Source: Luteibacter aegosomatis (GTDB lineage: Bacteria; Pseudomonadota; Gammaproteobacteria; Xanthomonadales; Rhodanobacteraceae). Taken from it: a DNA stretch of 64,000 nucleotides. The notes under the pieces are model-generated. The model was given only the letters and a program-made list of their open reading frames with translations. It had not been told where the DNA came from and made no database searches. How positions within the stretch are numbered: position 1 is the stretch's first letter; each line of letters starts with the position of its first letter. Both the position numbers and the translations under genes were made by a program. This document shows, one piece after another, positions 39,286 through 47,395 of this stretch. The stretch covers positions 4,678,501 to 4,742,500 of the forward strand of contig NZ_CP095740.1 in NCBI RefSeq assembly GCF_023078455.1, in the 5' to 3' direction.

Positions 39286-41334
39286 TCAGGCCAGCCCGTA
39301 GCTGCGCAACAGGGCGGCCGGCTCGGGTTCACGGCCGCGGAAGGCTTTGAACGATTCCAGCGCCGGACGCGTGGAACCCATCGCCAGCACCTCGCGGCGG
39401 AAACGTTCGCCCGTGGCACGGTCGAGCACCCCGGCCGCCTCGAACGGCTCGAAGGCGTCGGCCGACAGTACCTCCGCCCACAGGTAGCTGTAGTAACCGG
39501 CCGCGTAGCCGCCCGCGAAGACGTGGGTGAAAGCGTGCGGGAAGCGCTGCCAGGCGGGCGGGTGCAGCACCGATACCTCGCCGCGCACCGACTCGAGCAC
39601 GTCCAGCGCGCGGGCGCCCCGGGCGGGGTCGTACTCCAGGTGCAGGCGGAAGTCGAACAGGGCGAATTCGAGCTGGCGCACGAGGAACAGGCCGGCGTGG
39701 AAATGCCGCGCCTTCAACATCTTGTCGTAGAGCTCGTCGGGCAGCGGTTCGCCGGTGACGTAGTGCCGGGCGAACAGGCGCAGCGCCTCGCGGTCCCAGG
39801 CGAAGTTCTCCATGAACTGGCTGGGCAGCTCCACCGCGTCCCATTCGACGCCTTCGATACCGGCGACGGAGGGGATATCCACCTCGGTGAGCATGTGGTG
39901 CAGGCCATGGCCGAATTCATGGAAGAGCGTGAGTACGTCGTCGTGCGTCAGCAGCGCCGGCGCGCCGTCGGTCGGCGGCGGGAAATTGCAGGTGAGGAAG
40001 GCCACCGGCAACTGCACGTGGTCGCCGTCGCGGAAGCGGTGTTCGCACACGTCCATCCATGCGCCGCCGCGTTTGCCGGAGCGCGCATAGAGATCGACAT
40101 AGGCACCGGCGAAGACGCTGCCGTCGGCGTTGGCCAGGTCGTAGTAACGGACGTCCTTGTGCCAGGTGTCCACGTCGTCGCGCGGCCGGAAGGTGACGCC
40201 GTAGAGTTTCTCCACCACGGCGAACAGGCCATCGATCACCTGCAGGGCGGGGAAATACGGCTTCAGTTGCTCTTCGTCGAGCGCATAGCGCTGCTGCCGC
40301 AGCCGTTCGGCGGCGAAACCGACGTCCCAGGGCTCGAGGTTGTCGATCTTGAGCTCGTCGGTGGCGAACGCGCGCAGTTCGGCCAGTTCTTCCTTCGCGC
40401 GCGGTTTGGCACGCTTGACGAGATCGCGCAGGAAATCGAGTACCACCTGGGGCGAAGCGGCCATCTTGGTCGCCAACGATTCCTCGGCGGCGTTGGCGAA
40501 GCCCAACAGCTGGGCCGCCTCGTGGCGCAGGGCCATGATGCGCTCGATGCGCTCGGAGTTGTCGAACTTGCCCTTGTCCGGCCCCTGGTCCGACGCGCGC
40601 GTCTGGTAGGCGAAGTAGACCGCCTCGCGCAGGTCACGATTCTCGGCGTAGGTAAGCACCGCCTGCACGCTCGGCTGCTTCAGCGTGACGAGGTAACCCT
40701 CGAGCTTGGCTTCACGGGCGTATTCGCGCAGCACCGCGCGGCCCGAGGCGGGGATGCCCGCCAGATCGCGTTCGTCGGTAATGTGCTTGTGCCACGCCTC
40801 GGTGGCGTCGAGCACGGCGTTGGAGAACTCGGTGGTGAGCCGGGACAGCTCCACGCCGATCTCGCGGAAGCGCGTGCGCGCCGGTTCTTCCAGGGCCACG
40901 CCCGAGAGACGGAAGTCGCGCAGCGCGTGTTCCACCGACGCCCTGGCGGCGACCGGCAGTCCGGCGAAGTCGTCGCGGTCGGCCACGGCCTGGGTGGCGG
41001 CATAGAGCGCGCGATTCTGCCCCACCTCGAGGCCGTGCTCGGTGAGCTTCTCCTCGGCGATGCCGTGCGCCTTGCGCAGGGCTTCCGAATCGGCCACCGA
41101 ATGCAGGTGGCTCACGGGCGCCCAGGCCCGGGACATGGCCTGGTCGAGGCGCTCCTGGGCGAGGATCACGTGCTCGAAGTCGCGCAAGGCGCCCTCGGCG
41201 GTGATCTCGTCGATGCGCGCGCGCTCCTGGGCGATGAGCCGGTCGATGGCGGGTTCGACGTGCTCGGGCCGGATGGCCGAGAACGCGGGCAGGTCGCCGT
41301 TGGGGTCGAGCAGGGGATTGGTGGTGCTGTCCAT
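39286..41334 (-). CDS. prlC: Oligopeptidase A (M3 metallopeptidase)
   Basis: 682 residues from the ATG at 41334, which follows AAAGGAG at a good distance; a Met 15 codons upstream is less likely. The zinc motif is LFHEFGHGLHHML, with the downstream Glu region GIEGVEWDAVELPSQFMENF. The N-terminus (NPLLDPNGDLPAFSAIRPEHVEPAI) is the OpdA start. It degrades signal peptides and short peptides in the cytosol. Terminator-like palindrome directly downstream. Confidence 0.96.
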   Translation of the reverse strand: MDSTTNPLLDPNGDLPAFSAIRPEHVEPAIDRLIAQERARIDEITAEGALRDFEHVILAQERLDQAMSRAWAPVSHLHSVADSEALRKAHGIAEEKLTEHGLEVGQNRALYAATQAVADRDDFAGLPVAARASVEHALRDFRLSGVALEEPARTRFREIGVELSRLTTEFSNAVLDATEAWHKHITDERDLAGIPASGRAVLREYAREAKLEGYLVTLKQPSVQAVLTYAENRDLREAVYFAYQTRASDQGPDKGKFDNSERIERIMALRHEAAQLLGFANAAEESLATKMAASPQVVLDFLRDLVKRAKPRAKEELAELRAFATDELKIDNLEPWDVGFAAERLRQQRYALDEEQLKPYFPALQVIDGLFAVVEKLYGVTFRPRDDVDTWHKDVRYYDLANADGSVFAGAYVDLYARSGKRGGAWMDVCEHRFRDGDHVQLPVAFLTCNFPPPTDGAPALLTHDDVLTLFHEFGHGLHHMLTEVDIPSVAGIEGVEWDAVELPSQFMENFAWDREALRLFARHYVTGEPLPDELYDKMLKARHFHAGLFLVRQLEFALFDFRLHLEYDPARGARALDVLESVRGEVSVLHPPAWQRFPHAFTHVFAGGYAAGYYSYLWAEVLSADAFEPFEAAGVLDRATGERFRREVLAMGSTRPALESFKAFRGREPEPAALLRSYGLA

Positions 41335-41398
41335 GGGGGTCTCCTTTCGGTTCCCAGCGTGGTGCTGGGCTCCAGCCAAATCAAGCTGTCCGCGATCC

Positions 41399-41932
41399 CT
41401 ACGGAGCGGAGAGATAATCGTCTTTGAGCCGCACGTAGTTGGCCGCGGAGTAATAAAGCTGCTCCACCTGCCTGTCGCTCAGCACGCGAACCATCTTCGC
41501 CGGATTGCCCACCCACAGCTCGCGCTCGCCGACCACCTTGCCCGGCGGCACCAGCGCGCCCGCCGCCACGAAGGCGTGCTTCTTCACCACCGCGCCGTCG
41601 AGCACGGTGGCGTGCATGCCGATGAGGCAGGCGTCCTCGATGGTGCAGGCGTGGATCACCGCGCCGTGGCCGATGGTGACGTCCTCGCCGATCAACGTGG
41701 GAAAGCCGCCCGGGGTATACGGACCGTCGTGGGTAACGTGGACGATGGCGCCGTCCTGCAGGTTGCTGCGCGCGCCGATGCGGATGTGGTGCACGTCGCC
41801 GCGGGCGACGGCACCGGGCCAGATCGAGACGTCGTCGGCCAGGTCGACGTCGCCGATCAGGGTGCTGGCCGGATCGACGTAGACGCGTGCACCGAGGCGC
41901 GGATGGATGCCTTTGAAGGGCCGGATGGACAT
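41399..41932 (-). CDS. Gamma-carbonic anhydrase-like protein (YrdA/CaiE type)
   Basis: 177 residues. Hexapeptide-repeat left-handed beta helix: GDVDLADDVSIWPGAVARGDVHHIRIGARSNLQDGAIVHV, then IGHGAVIHACTIEDACLIGMHATVLDGAVVKKH. The three metal-binding His of the gamma class are in these turns (VTHDG, IGHGAVIHAC, GMHATV). A helical C-terminus follows. Enzymatic activity in the family varies. It is 64 bp upstream of prlC on the same strand. Confidence 0.9.
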   Translation of the reverse strand: MSIRPFKGIHPRLGARVYVDPASTLIGDVDLADDVSIWPGAVARGDVHHIRIGARSNLQDGAIVHVTHDGPYTPGGFPTLIGEDVTIGHGAVIHACTIEDACLIGMHATVLDGAVVKKHAFVAAGALVPPGKVVGERELWVGNPAKMVRVLSDRQVEQLYYSAANYVRLKDDYLSAP

Positions 41933-42004
41933 GGTGGGGGGAACCGTTGAACGTGGGGCGCAAGAATAACGCCCTTGCGGTTCACCAGGCCGCGCGGCGG
42001 CCGC

Positions 42005-42307
42005 TCACATGAACTTGCCGCCCTTGATGCGGCCTTCCGCGTCGATCTCCGGGAAATAGCGGCTGTTGTTCATGCGGATCTCGCGCGTGGTCATCATGTC
42101 GGGCGTGACCAGCAGGACATCGGGGTAGGCCGCGCGGAACTGCTCGGGCGTGGGACGGGTGGCGATGAAGGCGTCGAAGGCCTTCACGTCGGTGACGAAG
42201 CCCGCCACGGGCTGCGGCCGCGGCTGGGTGGCCGGGGCGGTCTGGCAGGCGCTGAGCACGGCGCCGCCGAGGGCGGCCATGAAGAAGAGGATGCCGAAAC
42301 GGTTCAT
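42005..42307 (-). CDS. Small lipoprotein, unknown
   Basis: 100 residues from ATG 42307, which follows AAGGAG at 7 nt. Lipobox LGGAVLSAC with Cys21. The mature part contains TDVKAFDAFIATRPTPEQFRAAYPDVLLVTPDMMTTREIRMNNSRYF, ending GRIKGGKFM. The 'P..F...YPDV..V.P...TTRE.R.NNSR' pattern occurs in small xanthomonad lipoproteins of unknown function. Stands alone. Confidence 0.75.
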   Translation of the reverse strand: MNRFGILFFMAALGGAVLSACQTAPATQPRPQPVAGFVTDVKAFDAFIATRPTPEQFRAAYPDVLLVTPDMMTTREIRMNNSRYFPEIDAEGRIKGGKFM

Positions 42308-42391
42308 GGGAGAGGCTCCTTGCCTTGGGGAACGCCAAGTATCCCCCTTTCGGGGGTTGCGGACCATGAACGGACCCGCAAATCCGCGCCC

Positions 42392-42943
42392 CTATGGGAT
42401 ATGGCGCCTCATCGCGTCGGCCCTGGCCTCGTCCTCGGCGGTGACCACCTGCTGCTGCGCGTCGAGCTTGGCGCCCAGGATGATCAGCGTGTAGTTCGTG
42501 GGATCGAAGTCTCGCAGCAAGGCGATCTCGCGGCGCGCCTCTTCCAGCTGCCGGCGATTGATCTGCTGCTCGATCTCCTGGGACGCGAACGGCATGGTTT
42601 CGCGCAGGGCGTCCTGCGCGGTGGCGTTGCTCTTGTCGAGCTGAAGCACGCTCAGGTAGTACTCGTAGGCGTTGTTGCCCTGCGGCGCGACGAGGCGGCC
42701 GTCCTTCGTCGCCTCGCGGGCGAGTCCCAGCAGGATGTCCACTTCGCTGGAATGGCCCGACGGCGCCGCCGCATCGGTGAGCGTCCCGGCCGCGCTCGAA
42801 GGTGCCGACACGTGCTGGCCGCGCGTCAGCAGCGTGGCGGCCACGGCCGCGATCACGATCGCGCCCGCGACGGCGGCGAGAACCGCGCGACGGGGCATCG
42901 CGGCGGGAAGGGAGTCGAGCATGGGGTGATTCTCGTGGGGCAT
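42392..42943 (-). CDS. Single-pass membrane protein with TPR-like periplasmic part
   Basis: 183 residues from Met at 42943 (alternative Met at 42922). One membrane helix (AVLAAVAGAIVIAAVAATLL) precedes a periplasmic region: VDILLGLAREATKDGRLVAPQGNNAYEYYLSVLQLDKSNATAQDALRE and INRRQLEEARREIALLRDFDPTNYTL. The 'G.L..P.GNNAYEYY..VL.LD..N..A..AL' pattern is seen in the middle part of xanthomonad TonB-like and FHA-linked proteins, but the TonB C-terminal domain is absent. Role unknown. Confidence 0.65.
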   Translation of the reverse strand: MPHENHPMLDSLPAAMPRRAVLAAVAGAIVIAAVAATLLTRGQHVSAPSSAAGTLTDAAAPSGHSSEVDILLGLAREATKDGRLVAPQGNNAYEYYLSVLQLDKSNATAQDALRETMPFASQEIEQQINRRQLEEARREIALLRDFDPTNYTLIILGAKLDAQQQVVTAEDEARADAMRRHIP

Positions 42944-43206
42944 CCGCGACCAGGCCATCCCCCTGTCGGACGGCCCCGGCGGACGGATCACGGTATCGCC
43001 CGATTGTTGCAATCCGGTTGCCGTGCGCGCGGGCACATCGCGGTTTCCCGTCTGGACGTCCAAATGTGATGCCTGTCAGGTTTACTTTCCGGCAATGCGT
43101 ATACCGTCGGCGGGCTGATCGACCGTGCTGTTGCGGCGTCAGGGGGAGCTTCGAAGCGGGGGAGTTCGGCGGGGGAATCCATCACTCACGCCAAGGGAGT
43201 CCACCG

Positions 43207-46200
43207 ATGTTTCGCAGGTATCTCAACCAGCTCGCGCTCGCGGGGCTGACGACGGGGTGTGCCCTGTCGCTGCCGGCCGCCGCCGTCGAGCTGACGCAGG
43301 CGGCTCGCGCCGCCGCTCCCGCCGCCACGGTCCGCGTGACCCGGCAGGTGGAGAAGACGTCCACCTTCGCGCTGCCCGGCGGCACGCCGGGACCGGCCGC
43401 CGCACGGCACGACCAGGGTGCCATGGCGCCCACCGACGCCATCGACTCGATGACGCTCGTGCTCAAGCGCGACGACGATCGCGAGAAAGCCTTCCGCAGC
43501 TACCTGTCGAGCCTCAACAATCCCGGCTCGGGCAACTTCCACCAATGGCTCACCGCCGACCAGCTCGGCGAACGGTTCGGACCGGCGCCCCAGGACGTGC
43601 AGGCGGTGAAGCAATGGCTGGCGTCGCAGGGCCTCACGGTGTCCTACGTGTCGCGCGACCGCATGCGCATCGAATTCTCCGGTTCGGCCGCGGCGGTGAC
43701 CAAGGCCTTCGCCACCGACCTGCATCGCTATGACCTCGACGGCAACCGCCGTTTCGCCAACCGCACGCCCGCGCGCGTACCGGCGGCACTGTCGACGGTG
43801 GTCGCCAGCGTGTCGCTGCACAACATCTTCCCCACCGCGCAGCACACGCCGTTCACCCGCACGCAGTTCGACCGCAAGCAGGGCAAGTGGATCGCGCCGG
43901 CCACGGCGAAGGCGAATTTCACGGTGCCGCCGGGCACGTCGAATCCGAGCACCACGTACGACATGGTGCCGGCCGACTTCAACCAGGTGTACAACGTCAA
44001 TCCGCTGTGGAAGCGCAGCCAGCCCGTACGCGGCGAGGGCCAGACCGTGGTGGTGCTCGAGCGCACCAACGTGCTGCCCGGCGACGTGCAGCATTTCCGC
44101 GACGCGTTCCTGCCGTCCGATGCGAAAGGCACGTTCAGCATCCTGCATCCGCTCGCCGGCGGCGAAGCCTGCGCCGATCCGGGCCTGAACGGCGATGAGG
44201 GCGAAGCCGCGCTCGATGCCGAATGGGCCGGTGCCGCCGCCCCCGACGCCGACATCGTGCTGGCCTCGTGCGCCGACAGCGGCGCCAGCTTCGGGCCGTT
44301 CATCGCCGCCTCGCGGCTGCTCGACGGCGGCCCCAACGGCGAACTGCCGGCGCCGGTGTGGAGCCTGAGCTACGGCGCCTGCGAAGCGCAGGACCCGTCC
44401 GATGCCTCGCTGGCCGACATCCTGTTCTCGTCGGCCGCCGCCGAAGGCGTCACGGTGTTCGTTTCCTCCGGCGACGGCGGTTCGACGCAGTGCGACCAGG
44501 GCGCGCTGTTCTGGTCGACCTCGGGCGCGTCGGTGAACGGACTGGCCTCGTCACCGTCGGTGGTGGCCGTGGGCGGCACCGACTTCAACGACCTGGGCAA
44601 GCAGTCGGCCTACTGGACGGCCAAGAACATGCCGTACTACCAGTCCGCGGTGAGCTATATCCCGGAGATGGCCTGGAACAACAGCTGCGCGAGCGAGCAC
44701 CTGTACACGCTGCTGGGCTACGAGGACGGCGTCACCGCGTGCAACGACGGCTCCGGCCGCGGCGGCGATTTCCTCCAGGTCGGCGGCGCGGGCGGCGGCC
44801 CCAGCACGGTGTTCCAGCAGCCCGTGGAGCAGGTCGGCATCCACGGTTCGACCAACCACACCTCGCGTACGATTCCCGACGTGTCGCTGTTCTCCGCCAA
44901 CGGGATCTTCGGCCATGCGCTGGTGTTCTGCATGTCCGACAGCGCCAACGGCGGCACCGCCTGCGATTTCCGCGATCCCGACGCCGTATTCGCCAACTCC
45001 GCCGGCGGCACCTCGTTCGCCGCGCCGGCCATGGCGGGCGTGCAGGCGCTGATCAACCAGGCCAACGACACCCGCCACGGCAACATGCTGCCCGCGCTTT
45101 ACGGCATCGCCGCGCGCCAGTTCGGCACGGTGGGTTCGCCCAACACCAAGATGCTCAACGCGTGCAACGCCAGCAACGGCAACACGGCCAGCCCCGAATG
45201 CGTGTTCTACAACGTGACCGAGGGCGACATCGTGCAGCCCTGCGGCGCGGGCTCGGTCAACTGCGACAGCGGCAAGAACCTCGCCAACGTCGTCGGCATC
45301 GTCGAGGGCGGCGATCCCACCACCGGCACGCTGGTGCCCGCCTGGCGCACCAACGTCGGATACAGCCTCGCCACCGGCCTGGGCAGCATCAACGCGGCCA
45401 ACCTGAGTGATGCCGTCGCCGACTGGTCCGCCCCGGCGCGCCGCGGCTACCAGGCCCCGATGGACCTGTTCTCGCTCAAGAACCTCTTCACCAACGACGG
45501 TTACAGCGACTTCGCCTATGTCGATCCGGACAAGGGCCTGCTGCACTCGGTCGCGATGAAGGGCGCGGTCAGCCTTTACGACCAGGCCCAGGCACTCGAT
45601 GCCGGCCTCACCGTGGTCGCCTCCGGCGATTTCATCCCCGGGCTCGACGCGCTGTCGCTGAAGTCGAACGAGCTGTTGCTTATCGGTACCGATAATCGCC
45701 TGCACGTGTGGGTGTCGGCCGCCGACGGCGAATACTTCACCTTCACCGTAGCCGATGCCATCCCCTCCAACTGGAAGCTGCTGGGCGCGGGCGTGCACGA
45801 CGACAGCGGCGTGCAGAAGTTGGTCTGGTTCGATACCGAGAAGGACCAGATCGTCTGGTGGGCGCTGGATCTCGACCCCAAGACGCAGAACGACATCATC
45901 GTCACCGGCAAGTCGTGGCCGAAGAACGGCGTCGCGGGCGCCCAGCCGACACTGGCCGACGTCGACGGCGACGGTTACACCGACATCGTCTGGACCTTCG
46001 TCAACGGTACCTCGGTCACGCTGTGGCGCGGCGACCGTCGCGACGGCTTCGTCAGCCTGAAGCTGCCGGATCGTCCGGCCAACACGCGCCTGTTCGGCGT
46101 GGGCGACGTCGACGGCGACGGCACCACCGACCTGATCTGGACCAACACCGCCACCGGTGGCATCACGTGGTGGAACATGAATGGCCTCACCGTCACGGGT

Positions 46201-46446
46201 CGCCATGACCATGCGGTGCCCGCCGGGTACACGCTGCTTTCGGTGGCCGACTACGACGGCGACGGTCGCGCCGACCTGCTGTGGCGCGATGCGAACAACC
46301 GCATCGTGCAGTGGCAGAGCACGGGCGGGGACTTCGCGTCGTTCCGCGTGGCCGATGCGTATGGCACCGCGCTCACGTTGGGTGCGAAGGCGATCGTGCC
46401 GGCCAACCGGTTCCAGGGGAGCCATCGGTTGCCGACGGCGCTCTGA
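43207..46446 (+). CDS. Secreted S53 sedolisin-family protease with FG-GAP/VCBS repeats
   Basis: 1079 residues from ATG 43207 with AAGGGAG 7 nt upstream. Signal peptide (LALAGLTTGCALSLPAAA), then a pro-kumamolisin activation domain (YLSSLNNPGSGNFHQWLTADQLGERFGP). The catalytic domain has the Glu/Asp pair in GDEGEAALDAEW and the nucleophile Ser in GGTSFAAPAMAG, the sedolisin triad. The C-terminal 230 residues contain repeated DVDGDGYTDIVW, DVDGDGTTDLIW and DYDGDGRADLLW units, calcium-binding FG-GAP/VCBS type. Expected to be an acid-active extracellular protease. No operon partner. Confidence 0.93.
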   Translation: MFRRYLNQLALAGLTTGCALSLPAAAVELTQAARAAAPAATVRVTRQVEKTSTFALPGGTPGPAAARHDQGAMAPTDAIDSMTLVLKRDDDREKAFRSYLSSLNNPGSGNFHQWLTADQLGERFGPAPQDVQAVKQWLASQGLTVSYVSRDRMRIEFSGSAAAVTKAFATDLHRYDLDGNRRFANRTPARVPAALSTVVASVSLHNIFPTAQHTPFTRTQFDRKQGKWIAPATAKANFTVPPGTSNPSTTYDMVPADFNQVYNVNPLWKRSQPVRGEGQTVVVLERTNVLPGDVQHFRDAFLPSDAKGTFSILHPLAGGEACADPGLNGDEGEAALDAEWAGAAAPDADIVLASCADSGASFGPFIAASRLLDGGPNGELPAPVWSLSYGACEAQDPSDASLADILFSSAAAEGVTVFVSSGDGGSTQCDQGALFWSTSGASVNGLASSPSVVAVGGTDFNDLGKQSAYWTAKNMPYYQSAVSYIPEMAWNNSCASEHLYTLLGYEDGVTACNDGSGRGGDFLQVGGAGGGPSTVFQQPVEQVGIHGSTNHTSRTIPDVSLFSANGIFGHALVFCMSDSANGGTACDFRDPDAVFANSAGGTSFAAPAMAGVQALINQANDTRHGNMLPALYGIAARQFGTVGSPNTKMLNACNASNGNTASPECVFYNVTEGDIVQPCGAGSVNCDSGKNLANVVGIVEGGDPTTGTLVPAWRTNVGYSLATGLGSINAANLSDAVADWSAPARRGYQAPMDLFSLKNLFTNDGYSDFAYVDPDKGLLHSVAMKGAVSLYDQAQALDAGLTVVASGDFIPGLDALSLKSNELLLIGTDNRLHVWVSAADGEYFTFTVADAIPSNWKLLGAGVHDDSGVQKLVWFDTEKDQIVWWALDLDPKTQNDIIVTGKSWPKNGVAGAQPTLADVDGDGYTDIVWTFVNGTSVTLWRGDRRDGFVSLKLPDRPANTRLFGVGDVDGDGTTDLIWTNTATGGITWWNMNGLTVTGRHDHAVPAGYTLLSVADYDGDGRADLLWRDANNRIVQWQSTGGDFASFRVADAYGTALTLGAKAIVPANRFQGSHRLPTAL

Positions 46447-46469
46447 GCGTTCGTTGGATGAAAGAGGGG

Positions 46470-47395
46470 CCTGTTCGCCTCAGGCGGCAGGCCCCGTCAT
46501 TCCTGCGAAGGCAGGAATCCAGCGTCTCCCGTCACCGTGGCGGAAGACGCCGGGCCCCTGCCTTCGCAGGGGCGACGTGAGGTTATTGCCAAGGGGTTCG
46601 CGGTCAGCACATCGCGTTGAAGCGGACGTCTGTTCGCCTCAAGGCAGCCGACCCGTCATTCCTGCGAAGGCAGGGGCCAGCGTCTTCCGTCACCGTGGCG
46701 GAAGACGCTGGGCGCCTGCCTTCGCAGGGGCGACGTGAGGTTATTGCCAAGGGGTTCGCGGTCAGCACATCGCGTTGAAGCGGACGTCTGTTCACCTCAA
46801 GGCAGCCGACCCGTCATTCCTGCGAAGGCAGGGGCCAGCGTCTTCCGTCACCGTGGCGGAAGACGCTGGGCGCCTGCCTTCGCAGGGGCGACGTGAGGTT
46901 ATTGCCAAGGGGTTCGCGGTCAGCACATCGCGTTGAAGCGGACGTCTGTTCACCTCAAGGCAGCCGACCCGTCATTCCTGCGAAAGCAGGAATCCAGCGT
47001 CTCCCGTCACCGTGGCGGAAGACGCTGGGCGCCTGCCTTCGCAGGGGCGACGTGAGGTTATTGCCAAGGGGTTCGCGGTCAGCACATCGCGTTGAAGCGG
47101 ACGTCTGTTCACCTCAAGGCAGCCGACCCGTCATTCCTGCGAAAGCAGGAATCCAGCGTCTCCCGTCACCGTGGCGGAAGACGCTGGGCCCCTGCCTTCG
47201 CAGGGGCGACGTGAGGTTATTGCCAAGGGGTTCGCGGTCAGCACATCGCGTTGAAGCGGACGTCTGTTCGCCTCAAGGCAGCCGACCCGTCATTCCTGCG
47301 AAGGCAGGAATCCAGCGTCTCCCGTCACCGTGGCGGAAGACGCTGGGCGCCTGCCTTCGCAGGGCGACGCTAGGTTTCGACCATGCGGCTCGCGG
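46470..47395. repeat. Tandem array of ~158-159-bp units built on form C palindromes
   Basis: Six units; the motif GTTATTGCCAAGGGGTTCGC recurs at 46582, 46740, 46898, 47057 and 47216, spacing 158, 158, 159, 159. Each unit holds CGTCATTCCTGCGAAGGCAG, a CCGTCACCGTGGCGGAAGACG middle and a facing CTGCCTTCGCAGGGGCGACG arm, then TCGCGGTCAGCACATCGCG. The last segment resembles the real 3' end of the adjacent TonB-receptor gene (CTCGCGGTCAGAACTTCGCG at 47390). Units differ by a few bases (GAAAGC/GAAGGC; AATCC/GGCC). Confidence 0.9.

Noticed and set aside
42802..43206. An N-terminal extension of the sedolisin frame
   Set aside because: It overlaps the divergent membrane-protein gene and lacks a signal peptide; the ATG at 43207 has a good ribosome-binding site and signal peptide.
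46470..47395. CRISPR-like array
   Set aside because: Regularly spaced repeats, but units are identical along their whole 158 bp with no variable spacers, and no cas genes are present.
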